From: Actinomycetes bacterium
GTDB lineage: Bacteria; Actinomycetota; Thermoleophilia; Gaiellales; Gaiellaceae
DNA: 50,654 nucleotides
Assembly (NCBI GenBank): GCA_026708005.1
Contig: JAPOVR010000028.1
Location: 1 to 50,654 of the forward strand
Direction: 5' to 3'
Below are positions 33,434-42,371 of this stretch, one piece after another. Position numbers and translations under genes: made by a program. A model generated the notes under the pieces. That model saw only the letters and a list, made by a program, of their open reading frames with translations. It was not told the DNA's origin and did not search any database. The stretch's first letter is position 1. Each line of letters opens with the position of its first letter.

Positions 33434-34453
33434 TTACTTGAATTCCGGAATGATCTCGTCACCCCACAGCCGCAGCTGCTGCAGGATCTCAGCCTGATCC
33501 TCGAGGCTGACGAGGTAGGCGCAGAAGCGGCTGACGCCGAGCTTCTCGAGCTCCCTGAGCTTGTCGATGCAGTTCTGCGGGCTGCCGAGCACGCAGAAGC
33601 GATCGACGATCTCGTCCGTGATGATCTCCTGGTGGGCCTCGTCGACCTGCGCGTGCTTCGACCAGTCGTGCTCGCCCCACCAGTCCTCCTTCTCGGCGAG
33701 CCACTCGAACCCGCGCGTCAGCGACTCCGGCAGCGCCTCGATCCCGTACGTGCGCATCAGCTGCCAGATCAGGTTGGTCAGGATCTCCGGCTCCCAGCGG
33801 CACATCTCGCGGGCCTTGGCCATGTCGTTGGACACATAGGTCGCGATGCTGACCTCGAAGGCAATCGGCTCGCGGCCCGCCTCCTTGGCAGCCTGCTGCG
33901 TGTGCCCGTGAAACCACTCGACTGCACCGAGCTCCGCGCACTCGGTCGTGGCGATATCACCGAGCTGTCCGGCGGTCTTCGCGCCCCGCGGCCCGAAGAC
34001 ACCGAGGTTGATCGGGATGTCGCGCTCTGACCAGGTGAGCTGCACGGGCGCAGGCGCGCCCTTCACATCGACGGGCTCACCGCGCATCCACGCGCGCATG
34101 TCCTTGATCGACTGGTCGTACAGCTTCCACTTCGCTGGCCGCCAGCCGAGCATCTTGACCGCGCTGTCACCCCGGCCGAGCCCGAGGAACGCGCGGCCGC
34201 CCGACATGACGTCGACGGTGGCCATCGCGCTCGCGGTGACGCTCGGGTGCCGCGTGAGCGGATTCGTAACGTAGGGCCCTAGCTGGATCGTCTTCGTCTC
34301 GAGCGCGGCTGCACCGAGCACGGGATAGCAGTCCATGAAGTTGTAGGGCGAGTCGATGATGCCGCAGAAGTCGAACCCGTGGTTCTCGGCCTCTTTGATG
34401 CCGTAGAGGTAGTCGTCCCAGTCCTGCAGACAGAAGAACACGCCAAAGTCCAT
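33434..34453 (-). CDS. LLM class flavin-dependent oxidoreductase (tandem copy 2)
   Basis: A 339-residue paralogue of the next gene. Start MDFGVFFCLQDWDDY is chosen because it aligns with the neighbour's start. Shared blocks include IDSPYNFMD, LGPYVTNPLTRHPSVTAS, GRGDSAVKMLGWRPAKW and the C-terminal SPQNCIDKLRELEKLGVSRF. It begins 14 bp after the M24 gene and ends 9 bp before copy 1. The pair may act on two related substrates or form a heterodimer, as luciferase does; that is inference. Distinct from the third LLM protein at 5776-6762. Confidence 0.88.
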   Translation of the reverse strand: MDFGVFFCLQDWDDYLYGIKEAENHGFDFCGIIDSPYNFMDCYPVLGAAALETKTIQLGPYVTNPLTRHPSVTASAMATVDVMSGGRAFLGLGRGDSAVKMLGWRPAKWKLYDQSIKDMRAWMRGEPVDVKGAPAPVQLTWSERDIPINLGVFGPRGAKTAGQLGDIATTECAELGAVEWFHGHTQQAAKEAGREPIAFEVSIATYVSNDMAKAREMCRWEPEILTNLIWQLMRTYGIEALPESLTRGFEWLAEKEDWWGEHDWSKHAQVDEAHQEIITDEIVDRFCVLGSPQNCIDKLRELEKLGVSRFCAYLVSLEDQAEILQQLRLWGDEIIPEFK

Positions 34454-34467
34454 ACCACGACCCCCGC

Positions 34468-35619
34468 TCAGTCGAGGAGCTCCTCGGAGAACTCCGTCTT
34501 CGTCAGAACCTCGCAACCGTCGTCGGTGACGAGCACCGTCTCTTCGAGGCGCATCCCGGCGACGCCCGGCTTATGGATCCCGGGCTCGATGTCGATGACC
34601 ATGCCGGCCTGGAGCTCTGCGGTCGCCCCAACGTCGATGATCGGTGGCTCCCACGGGCTCATGCCGATGCCGTGCCCCGGGAAGTACGTGTAGGCATGCT
34701 CACCAAAGCCCGCCTCGGTGATCGCCTCGCGCGCGACGGCCTCGATCTGCCCGCAGCTTGCACCCGGCCTGATCTCGGCGAGCATCGCCTCGAGGGCGGC
34801 CTTGATCGCCCCGTACGCCGACTTCTGCTCAGCGGTGGCGGGGCCCGAGCCGACGAGCACCGAGCGCGCGAAGTCGCTGTGGTAGCCCTCGAACATGCAG
34901 CCGAGGTCGAGCATCACGACCTCGCCGTTGCGCATGATCTTGTCGGTCGAGAGCTCCTGCATGATCGCCGCGTTCTCGCCGGCTGTGACGATGCTCGAGT
35001 AGGGAACAGCCTCTGCGCCGAACGAGCGCATCGCGTGGTCAGCTGCCGCCGAGGCCTCGAACTCCATGGCACCTTCGACGCACGCGTCGATGCCGGCCCG
35101 CATGCCCATCTCGCCGATCGCAACAGCGCGCCTGACGATCTCGAGCTCCGCCGGCTCCTTGATCATCCGCGCCCCCAGGATCGCATCGTCGGCGTTCACG
35201 ATCTCCGCGACGGGCAAGAGCGCCTCCAGCTCCTTGCCGAGGGTATATGGCAGGTAGCCGTCGAAGCCGATCCGGCCGCTGGTCAGCCCGTGCTCGGCGG
35301 CGAGCTCCGTGATCGCGTGCGGCATGCTCGCCGGGAGCGGCCGGACATCCGGGAGCCACGGGAACGCGCTCCGGATGCTGTCGAGGTAGAAGTTGAACCC
35401 AAACAGGATGGGACGCTCGGCCTCGACTGGTAGCACCGCCCAGTTGGCGTGGACCATGAACGGCCCGCTGACCGGGCTGTAGCCCGTCAGGTAGCGGACG
35501 TTGTCGACGTTGTTGACGGCGAGCAGCCCGATCTCCCGCTCGGCCATTCCGCGCTTGACCTTGGCGACATTCGTCGCGGTGAGCGCAGCCCAGTCGGGCG
35601 CGAATTGCAGTTGTGGCAT
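34468..35619 (-). CDS. M24 family metallopeptidase-fold hydrolase (Xaa-Pro peptidase/creatinase type)
   Basis: A 383-residue pita-bread-fold enzyme. The N-terminal creatinase/prolidase domain (about 1-150) includes GLLAVNNVDNVRYLTGY; the catalytic domain has all five metal ligands: Asp238 and Asp249 (MLDLGCMFEGYHSD), His316 (FPGHGIG), Glu345 (IDIEPG) and Glu359 (RLEETVLVTDDG). It could be an Xaa-Pro dipeptidase or, given neighbours, a creatinase-like C-N hydrolase acting on a guanidino or amidine compound without metal. GGAGGGAG precedes the ATG. It follows the ureohydrolase gene by 29 bp, so the two probably act together. Confidence 0.88.
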   Translation of the reverse strand: MPQLQFAPDWAALTATNVAKVKRGMAEREIGLLAVNNVDNVRYLTGYSPVSGPFMVHANWAVLPVEAERPILFGFNFYLDSIRSAFPWLPDVRPLPASMPHAITELAAEHGLTSGRIGFDGYLPYTLGKELEALLPVAEIVNADDAILGARMIKEPAELEIVRRAVAIGEMGMRAGIDACVEGAMEFEASAAADHAMRSFGAEAVPYSSIVTAGENAAIMQELSTDKIMRNGEVVMLDLGCMFEGYHSDFARSVLVGSGPATAEQKSAYGAIKAALEAMLAEIRPGASCGQIEAVAREAITEAGFGEHAYTYFPGHGIGMSPWEPPIIDVGATAELQAGMVIDIEPGIHKPGVAGMRLEETVLVTDDGCEVLTKTEFSEELLD

Positions 35620-35648
35620 CGGTCTCTCCCTCCGACATCCGCCGGCGA

Positions 35649-36761
35649 CTAGCCCATCCGAGGCTGCATGCTCCCCTCGAGCACGCGAACGGCATCCCAG
35701 ACGTTGTCGACACCGTCGGCTCGCCGCCGCGCAAGGGCCGCGATGAACTCGAGGACGTTCTCAGACGCGAGCCGAACGGTCATGTCGCGCACGTCGAGGC
35801 CGGGGGCAACCTCGACGAAGTCCATCGCGCCGGCGCCAGCCAGCCCCACGAGGCGGATGAGTTGCTTGATCTGGTGCGGGAGCAGGCCGCCCGTCGTCGG
35901 TATCGCGTGACCGGGGATGAACGACGCCTCCATGACGTCGGGATCCCACATCACGTAGAAGGCCTTCGTGCCATCCTGCACGCGCTCGAGGATCTCGGTG
36001 AGGACGGGCACGACACCCCGCTCGTGGACGAGCTCCGGCGGGTAGATCGCAGCGCCGGCATCGAGGCCGTGCCGGATCATCGCCTCGCTGTGGTCAAACC
36101 CGCGAATACCCAGCATGACGACGTTTCGGGGATCGACGAGCCCGCGGGGGAGCTCGAGGATGCGGGCCATGGGAGACCCACACCAGTAGCGATCGCCTCG
36201 GTAGTTGTCGGACGTGTCGGTGTGGGCGTCGAGCCAGAGCATCCCCACATTGCCGTCGTGGTACTCGGCGAAGGTCTTGAACGCGATGTAGGAGGTCGAG
36301 TTGTCGCCGCCGAGGATGACCGGGGTCACGCCAAGCTCGAGAACCGCGCCGAGAACGTCAGAGAGCTTTCCGAACGCCTCGTCGTAGCCATCGGTGTTCG
36401 TGATGAAGATGTTCCCGAGATCGGCGACTCGGATCGCCGTCTTGAGATCGATGTCCATCGCGTACCCGTAGGTGCGGCAGAAGCCGAGGCCGCGTCGAAT
36501 GCCGACCGCTCCCTCCGCGGGGCTTCCGCCCGAGGGTCGGATGCCCGGCACCATCCGGTAGGAGGCTCCGATGTCGATCGGGAACCCCAGCATGACGACG
36601 TCTGCCTCAGGCGCACGCTCAGGCGGAAGCAGGATCTCGCTGAAGTACCCGTGGACCTTGTCGCTGATCGCCGGCCTCGGCACCGAGACCGGAATCAGCA
36701 CCGCTTCCTCGTGAAACGTCTCAAGCTTCTTGGCGAACGCCGCCTTCGCTGCAGCTGACAT
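35649..36761 (-). CDS. Arginase/agmatinase (ureohydrolase) family protein with variant metal site
   Basis: A 370-residue ureohydrolase-fold protein. DAHTDT (Asp178, His180, Asp182) and the WDPD motif (Asp273, Asp275), followed by EASFIPG, keep four or five of the dimanganese ligands, but the canonical GGDHS is GGDNS (Asn154), replacing one His ligand. The family hydrolyses guanidino groups to urea plus an amine. AAGGAGG precedes the ATG. It is first in a leftward operon with the M24 hydrolase and two LLM oxidoreductases, which suggests a guanidino or ureido substrate. The Asn may adapt the metal site or the substrate; loss of activity is the other possibility. Confidence 0.85.
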   Translation of the reverse strand: MSAAAKAAFAKKLETFHEEAVLIPVSVPRPAISDKVHGYFSEILLPPERAPEADVVMLGFPIDIGASYRMVPGIRPSGGSPAEGAVGIRRGLGFCRTYGYAMDIDLKTAIRVADLGNIFITNTDGYDEAFGKLSDVLGAVLELGVTPVILGGDNSTSYIAFKTFAEYHDGNVGMLWLDAHTDTSDNYRGDRYWCGSPMARILELPRGLVDPRNVVMLGIRGFDHSEAMIRHGLDAGAAIYPPELVHERGVVPVLTEILERVQDGTKAFYVMWDPDVMEASFIPGHAIPTTGGLLPHQIKQLIRLVGLAGAGAMDFVEVAPGLDVRDMTVRLASENVLEFIAALARRRADGVDNVWDAVRVLEGSMQPRMG

Positions 36762-37520
36762 GGCTGAGCCTCCTTACGACCCGCTGGGGCCATCACGTGC
36801 AGATCGCGCTCCCACGCTCGGAGGCAGGCGCAGCCTCCAGTGCTGGCCAGCCTCCCTCGCGGTTCCACCCTAAACGCTCCCCAACGGGCGGTCAAGCTCC
36901 CTTCGGAAGCGTGATCCGGGGGCCGCTCCTACCGCCGGACCTCGGCCCACTACCATCGCGCGGCCTCGCTGGAGAGCCGAACAGGCGCCAGGGTGATCCG
37001 CGTGGTTGCGCTGCGCCTTGCGCCTTCGCATTCTGCTCGCGCTCGCAGGTGCCTTCAGACCACGATGCAGCCGCCTGCGGGGTTTCATCTCGTTGCACTT
37101 GGTGCTCTCGGCTGCCCTGTCCCAACACGCGCGGCAACCCACCCCGCTGCTGATACCAGAAGCACCACCGGCCACCGCAGCCCAGACGCAAGCAGCCCCA
37201 GCGAGCTGGCCCCTGCACCGCCGCCCGCCAAACAGCACAGGCCGCGACGATCGCGGACGGCCGACAACGCAGAACAGACCACGCCACGCGAGCCAGAAAA
37301 GCCCGCAGCCGGCCCACGCAGAGACAGCCATACCCAGGACTGCAGGCCGCCGGCCGGAGCGGAGATGCGTGCCCGCAGGCTCGGGCAGCTCGAGCTCGGG
37401 ACGCCCAGGGTATGGGCAGGGACCGCAAGACAACAACCCGGCCTTGGCCCTTGCGGCGGCGTAGATCCCTTCTAGACGCCCTTGCACTCCGGTGTCCTAG
37501 CGTGGACTGCCCCTGGTAGT
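36762..37520. other. 0.76-kb gene-free gap
   Basis: No gene, RNA or clear repeat seen. Open frames on both strands are low-complexity and Arg/Pro/Ala rich. The gap separates the start of the leftward ureohydrolase operon from the start of the rightward lipoprotein gene, so promoters for both should lie at its ends, but I could not pick a confident -35/-10 pair. Confidence 0.55.
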
Positions 37521-38364
37521 GTGAAGAGAGCCTGAAGCCACTGGCAGCCGTTGGGGTCGCCGTGCTGGTCGCCGCGGCGGCCGGTTGTGGCGGGTATTCC
37601 ACGCAGGCTGTGCCCGCCACGAGCGACCAGGCCGAGCGGGTGCTCGCAGCCGAGGCTGCCGCCGAGGGGCCGGTGTCCGAGCTGTCGGACGGGATCCGGG
37701 TGGCTGGGCGGGGCTCCGGGTCGGTGGAGCCGGATCTGGCGTTGCTCGAGCTTGGTGTCGAGACCCAGGCCGGCACGGTCACAGTCGCCCGCGCCGACGC
37801 GGCGGCGGCGATGACCCGGGTTGTGGCCGCGCTTACGAGGCTGCGGATCGCGGGCACCGACATCCAGACCCGTTCGTTCAACATCTTCCTCGGTACGACT
37901 ATGTCGAGGAGATCGACGAGGAGGGCCAGCGGACAGGGAAACAGGTACTCACCGGCTACCAGGTGGTCAACCTGGCTGCTGTGAAGGTGCGTGACCTTGA
38001 CCGGGTCGGGGCCGCGATTGACGCGGCCGCGAGAGCGGGCGGTGACGCAACCCGGATCCACGGGGTGCGCTTCACGGTCGAGGATACTGGGCCGTACCTG
38101 GCCCAGCTGAGAGAGCTGGCTGTTGCAGATGCGCTGGCCAAGGCCGAGCACTACGCCGCCCTCGCCGACGTGTCGCTGGGCAGGCTCGTCCTTCTCCAGG
38201 AGACGGCCAGCCCCCCGCCGGCCCCCCTCCCCCCTCCCCCCCGAGATCTCGCCGAGACAGCCTTCGACACGGCGGCGACCCTTGATGAATCCTCGCTTTC
38301 ACCGAGCAGCGTCGGCGAGCCCAGGCTGACCCTGACCGTGCAAGCAGCCTTCGAGATCAATTAG
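37521..38364 (+). pseudogene. SIMPL (DUF541) domain lipoprotein, two frameshifts
   Basis: With two bases restored this reads as a ~281-residue surface lipoprotein. The GTG at 37521 opens VKRA; restoring one C in the CC at 37531-37532 joins it to LKPLAAVGVAVLVAAAAG followed by Cys, a proper lipoprotein signal. A second lost C near 37895 separates TRSFNIF from RYDYVEEIDEEG. The SIMPL domain follows: RVAGRGSGSVEPDLALLELGVETQ, TGYQVVNLAAVKVRDLD, GVRFTVEDTGPYLAQLRELAVADALAKAE. The family has been linked to signalling and oxidative stress; the molecular role is unclear. The span of 844 plus two is 282 codons. Intact signal and domain on both sides favour sequence error over decay. Confidence 0.8.
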
Positions 38365-38439
38365 CCGCCGGACGGGCCCCAAGGGGCTCACGAGACCGCC
38401 CACGACGCTCTCCCCTCGCGCTTCTACTCGCCCCGTGCC

Positions 38440-38468
38440 TTGAATCTCGGTCCGTGCCTGTATAGGTT
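38440..38468 (+). promoter_or_regulatory. Putative sigma-70-type promoter of the molybdenum hydroxylase operon
   Basis: TTGAAT (38440-38445) and TAGGTT (38463-38468) are separated by 17 bp, 50 bp ahead of the first ATG. The -10 fits the actinobacterial TANNNT pattern. No operator-like palindrome is obvious around it. Confidence 0.45.
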
Positions 38469-38517
38469 ATGAGCCCCTTCGCGTAGCCGGCCCCGGCGGG
38501 CCGGGAATAATCGCTCG

Positions 38518-39393
38518 ATGAAGCCCTCACCCTTCGAGTACTCAGCTCCAGCCTCGCTCGAGGAAGCACTCGAGGTGCTGGCCGAGGCCGGGAGCGGAGC
38601 GAAGGTGCTCGCCGGCGGACAGAGCCTCGTGCCGCTCATGAATCTCCGGCTCGCCGCGCCCGAGCACCTTGTCGATCTGAACGGCGTTGGGTCACTGAGC
38701 GAGATCCGAGCTGACGACGGTGGTCTCGCGATCGGCGCAATGGCACGCCAGAGCACGCTCGAGCGCTCGACGCTTGTCGAGGAGCTCGTCCCTGCGCTCG
38801 CGCATGCGGCGTCCCACATCGGCCACTTCCAGGTGCGCAACCGGGGCACGGTCGGCGGAAGCCTCGCCCACGCCGATCCGACGGCCGAGCTGCCAATGAT
38901 CCTGCTGGCAGCCGGTGGCCGCGTCACGGTCCAGAGCAAGGCCCGCGGCGCCCGAGCGGTCGAGGCGAACGACCTTGTGCGCGGCTACTTCACGACCGCG
39001 ATCGAGCCCGATGAGATCCTCACCGAGGCGTGGTTCCCGCGGCTCGAGGGTGCAGCCGGGTGGAGCTTCCAGGAGGTTGCGAGGCGCCACGGTGACTTTG
39101 CGCTCGTGGCTGCCGCAACGGTTGTCCGCCTCGACGGCGACACAGTTGCCGACGCTGTGATCGCGCTCGCAGGCGTGGCGGATCGGCCGGTCCGCGCGGC
39201 CGCCGCCGAGGAGCTGATCACGGGCGAGGCGCCTAGCGCAGCGCTCGCAGAGCACGCGGCGGACGCTGTCCGAGGCGAGCTCTCGCCGACGGGTGACGTG
39301 CACGCCAGCTCCGAATACCGGCGCGAGGTCGCGGGCGTCCTCGTCGGGCGAGCGCTCAGCGAGGCGGCCCAGCGCGCGCAGGCGGGCAGCTAG
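38518..39393 (+). CDS. Molybdenum hydroxylase FAD-binding subunit (CoxM/XdhB type)
   Basis: A 291-residue FAD subunit of the xanthine dehydrogenase/CO dehydrogenase family. FEYSAPASLEEALEVLAEAG opens the FAD domain; VLAGGQSLVPLMNLRLA and the later HIGHFQVRNRGTVGGSLAHADPTAELP are the two FAD-binding signatures. It accepts electrons from the iron-sulfur subunit and passes them to an acceptor. It is first in a four-gene rightward unit, 32 bp before the 2Fe-2S gene, with a plausible promoter upstream. The ribosome site is weak. The substrate is set by the large subunit. Confidence 0.93.
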   Translation: MKPSPFEYSAPASLEEALEVLAEAGSGAKVLAGGQSLVPLMNLRLAAPEHLVDLNGVGSLSEIRADDGGLAIGAMARQSTLERSTLVEELVPALAHAASHIGHFQVRNRGTVGGSLAHADPTAELPMILLAAGGRVTVQSKARGARAVEANDLVRGYFTTAIEPDEILTEAWFPRLEGAAGWSFQEVARRHGDFALVAAATVVRLDGDTVADAVIALAGVADRPVRAAAAEELITGEAPSAALAEHAADAVRGELSPTGDVHASSEYRREVAGVLVGRALSEAAQRAQAGS

Positions 39394-39425
39394 AGGCAGG
39401 CCGGAGCCGAGTGGAGGGAAGCCAG

Positions 39426-39896
39426 ATGGGAAAGGCCGCGATCACACTGACCGTGAACGGCGCCGAGGCTGACGGCCTGGTCGAGCCCCGCAGAACCCTG
39501 GCCGACTTCCTGCGTGAAGACCTCGCGCTGACGGGTACGAAGCTCGGCTGCGAGCAGGGTGTCTGCGGCGCCTGCACCGTGCTCCTCGATGGGCAGGCGG
39601 TGCGCTCGTGCCTGCTGTTTGCCGTCCAAGCGCAGGGCGCGAGCGTGACGACCGTCGAGGGTCTCGCGGCGAGCGAGGACTTCGACGCGCTTCAGAAGGC
39701 GTTCTCGGATAACCACGGCCTCCAGTGCGGGTACTGCACGCCAGGCGTCCTCATGACCACCCGCGCGCTGCTCGACACGCTGTCGAGCCCTTCCGAGAAC
39801 GAGATCCGGGAGGCACTCTCAGGCAACATCTGCAGGTGCACGGGCTACCACGGCATCGTCGAGGCGGTGAAGGAGCTCACCGCAGCACAAGCTTGA
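39426..39896 (+). CDS. Molybdenum hydroxylase 2Fe-2S subunit (CoxS type)
   Basis: A 156-residue two-cluster iron-sulfur subunit. The plant-type cluster is bound by Cys42, Cys47, Cys50 and Cys62 (GCEQGVCGACTVLLDG); the second by Cys101, Cys104, Cys136 and Cys138 (CGYCTPG and ICRCTGY). Start MGKAAITLTVNG has GGAGGG upstream. It carries electrons from the molybdenum centre to FAD. All eight Cys are in place, so both clusters should form. The Mo subunit gene starts 37 bp later. Confidence 0.95.
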   Translation: MGKAAITLTVNGAEADGLVEPRRTLADFLREDLALTGTKLGCEQGVCGACTVLLDGQAVRSCLLFAVQAQGASVTTVEGLAASEDFDALQKAFSDNHGLQCGYCTPGVLMTTRALLDTLSSPSENEIREALSGNICRCTGYHGIVEAVKELTAAQA

Positions 39897-39933
39897 GCGC
39901 CAACGGCCGAGCGAGGAGGCGGAGGAGATACCG

Positions 39934-42291
39934 ATGAGCGAGCTGACCATACCTCGCGGCAAGCACGTCGGCGCACGGGTCAACCGCGTCGAAGACCCGG
40001 CGCTGCTCGCCGGTGAGGCGAAGTTTGTCTGTGACCTCACGCTGCCGCGCATGCTGCACGCCGCCTTCGTGCGTTCACCGTATGCCCACGCGCGCATCAC
40101 CTCGATCGACACGTCCGACGCGCTTGCCATGCCGGGCATCGAAGCCGTCCTGACCGGCAGCGACATCACCGCCTACCCGCTGTCGGACCTCGTCGCCCTC
40201 GAGGGCCTACAGAAGACACCGCAGCCTGTCGTGGCAACCGACCGCGTCCGGTTCGTCGGTGAGGCGGTCGCGGTGGTCGTGGCGCGAGACCCGTACGTCG
40301 CTGAGGACGCTGCGGCACGCGTGGAGGTCGACTACGAGGAGCTGCCGGCGATGACGTCCGTCGAGGCGGCCATGGGCGACGACGCCCCCCTCCTCTTCGA
40401 CGACCTCGGCTCGAACGTTGTCTTCCAGACCACCCGGACGTTTGGAGATCCCGACGTAGCCTTTGCAAGCGCAGATCGAACCTATCGCCGTCGGATGCGC
40501 GGTAACCGGTTCGTCGCGGCTCCGATGGAGACCCGCGGCGTTCTCGCAGATTTCGAGCGCGCCTCCGGAAAACTGACGGTGTGGTCGTCGAACCAGATGC
40601 CCGACCTCCTCCGCGTGACGCTCTCCGCCGTGCTCCAGTTTCCCGCCCAGAAGCTCCGTGCGGTCGCCCCGCACGTGGGCGGGGGCTTCGGCCAGAAGAT
40701 GACCACCCACCCCGAGGAGGTCGTTGTCGCCTACCTCGCTCTCCAGCTCGGACGCCCGGTGCGCTGGATCGAGGACCGGCGGGAGAACCTCCTGGCCGCC
40801 GCCCACGCAAAGGAGCAGGTCATCGAGCTCGAGGCGGCGGTCAAGGACGACGGCACGATCCTCGCTTTCCGGTCGCGTTGCGTGGGCGACGCCGGCGGCT
40901 ACTCGTTCAATCAGGCCAGCGCGCTGATCGAGCCGTGGTACTCGGCCACGCTGATGCCCGGTGTCTACAAGGTCCAGAACTACGAGTTCGAAGTGCTCGC
41001 GGTGCTCACCAACAAGACGCCGATCGGGCCCTACCGAGGCGTCGGCTGGACGCCGGGGCACACGATCCGCGAGATGCTGCTCGACGAGATCGCAAGCGAC
41101 CTCGGCCTCGACCCGGCCGAGTTCCGCCAGCGCAACATGGTCACAGCGGGCGAGTTTCCCTACAAGGCGTGCGTCGGACAGGTCTACGACAGCGGGAGCT
41201 TCATCGAGTCGGTCGACAAGGCACTCGAGATGATCGGCTACGAGGAGTTCAGGGCTGAGCAGGAGTCAGCGCGTGCTCGAGGCTGCCACCTCGGCATCGG
41301 CATCAGCCCCTACGTCGAGCCGACCGGCTTCGGCAGTGAGGCCGCCCAGCAGCAGGCCGAGTTCCCGTTCCCGTCGCACGACAACGCGACCGTCACGGTC
41401 GACCCGACCGGCAAGGTGACGGTGGCCCTGAGCGTCACCACACAGGGCCAGGGCCACAAGACGACGTTCGCCCAGATCGCGGCAGACACGCTGGGCGTAG
41501 AGCTCGAGGACATCGCGGTTGTCCAAGGCGATACCGACACCTCCCCGTTCGGGATGGGAACGTACGCGAGCCGCGCAGCCGTCATCGCCGGCGGCAGCGT
41601 GGCGCTGGCAGCAGGTGAGGTCCGCCAGAAGATCCTCGACGCAGCCGGGGTGCTGCTGGAGATCGCCGCGGATGACCTGACCATCGAGAGCTCCCGCGTG
41701 TCTGTCAAGGGCTCACCAGGCCGAGGCATGAGTCTCGGCGATGTCGCGATGGCCGCCTACTGGGCGCCGACAACCCGACAGGAAGGGAAGGACCCGTTCC
41801 TCTCCGCGACGCGGTTCTACGACCCCAAGGCCACTTACGGCAACGGCTGCATCGTCGCCGTCGTCGAGGTCGACGTCGAGACCGGCCATGCCCAGGTCAA
41901 GCGCCTTGCGGTGGTCGAGGACTGCGGAACGGTGCTCAACCCGATGATCGTCGAAGGCCAGGTGCGCGGCGCCATCGCCCAGGGGATCGGTGGCGCGCTC
42001 TACGAGAGCATCGTCTATAGCGAGACCGGCCAGCCGCTGACGACGACGTACCTGGACTACCTGCTGCCGACCAGCACCGAGGTCCCGTCGATCGAGGTGG
42101 GGCACCTCGAGTCGCCGTCCCCGCTGACGGTGGGCGGTATCAAGGGTATGGGCGAGTCGGGCCTGATCGCCGCACAGGGCGCGGTCGTGAGCGCGGTTAT
42201 CGACGCGCTCGACCCGTTCGACCCGGAGATCGAGGAGCTGCCGCTCTCGCCTGATCGCGTGCTTCGCAGCATCGGTCGGATCTCCGGCTGA
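39934..42291 (+). CDS. Molybdenum hydroxylase large (molybdopterin-binding) subunit
   Basis: A 785-residue large subunit. The start region GKHVGARVNRVEDPALLAGEAKFV, the HVGGGFGQK motif, the active-site loop IGPYRGVGWTPG (about residue 367) and catalytic Glu741 in GMGESG identify it. The loop lacks the AYRCSFR signature of true form-I CO dehydrogenase, so the substrate is probably an aldehyde or a nitrogen heterocycle to be hydroxylated. GGAGGA lies upstream of the ATG. An amidase gene follows on the same strand, fitting hydroxylation of a ring carbon followed by amide hydrolysis. No Mo-insertion (CoxD/CoxF/XdhC) gene is adjacent. Confidence 0.93.
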   Translation: MSELTIPRGKHVGARVNRVEDPALLAGEAKFVCDLTLPRMLHAAFVRSPYAHARITSIDTSDALAMPGIEAVLTGSDITAYPLSDLVALEGLQKTPQPVVATDRVRFVGEAVAVVVARDPYVAEDAAARVEVDYEELPAMTSVEAAMGDDAPLLFDDLGSNVVFQTTRTFGDPDVAFASADRTYRRRMRGNRFVAAPMETRGVLADFERASGKLTVWSSNQMPDLLRVTLSAVLQFPAQKLRAVAPHVGGGFGQKMTTHPEEVVVAYLALQLGRPVRWIEDRRENLLAAAHAKEQVIELEAAVKDDGTILAFRSRCVGDAGGYSFNQASALIEPWYSATLMPGVYKVQNYEFEVLAVLTNKTPIGPYRGVGWTPGHTIREMLLDEIASDLGLDPAEFRQRNMVTAGEFPYKACVGQVYDSGSFIESVDKALEMIGYEEFRAEQESARARGCHLGIGISPYVEPTGFGSEAAQQQAEFPFPSHDNATVTVDPTGKVTVALSVTTQGQGHKTTFAQIAADTLGVELEDIAVVQGDTDTSPFGMGTYASRAAVIAGGSVALAAGEVRQKILDAAGVLLEIAADDLTIESSRVSVKGSPGRGMSLGDVAMAAYWAPTTRQEGKDPFLSATRFYDPKATYGNGCIVAVVEVDVETGHAQVKRLAVVEDCGTVLNPMIVEGQVRGAIAQGIGGALYESIVYSETGQPLTTTYLDYLLPTSTEVPSIEVGHLESPSPLTVGGIKGMGESGLIAAQGAVVSAVIDALDPFDPEIEELPLSPDRVLRSIGRISG

Positions 42292-42371
42292 AGGACACAT
42301 CAGACAGCCCAGGGGGCGGATCCGCCTGGAGGTTGGGACCGCCTGTACCTCCGCAAAGGGGAGCATCTGCC

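Noticed and set aside
36892-38151. A long minus-strand frame across 36.9-38.2 kb
   Set aside because: It overlaps the SIMPL lipoprotein gene on the opposite strand and has a low-complexity, shadow-like composition.
38518-42291. Form-I aerobic CO dehydrogenase (coxMSL)
   Set aside because: The large subunit lacks the AYRCSFR active-site loop, so the CO-specific name is not justified.
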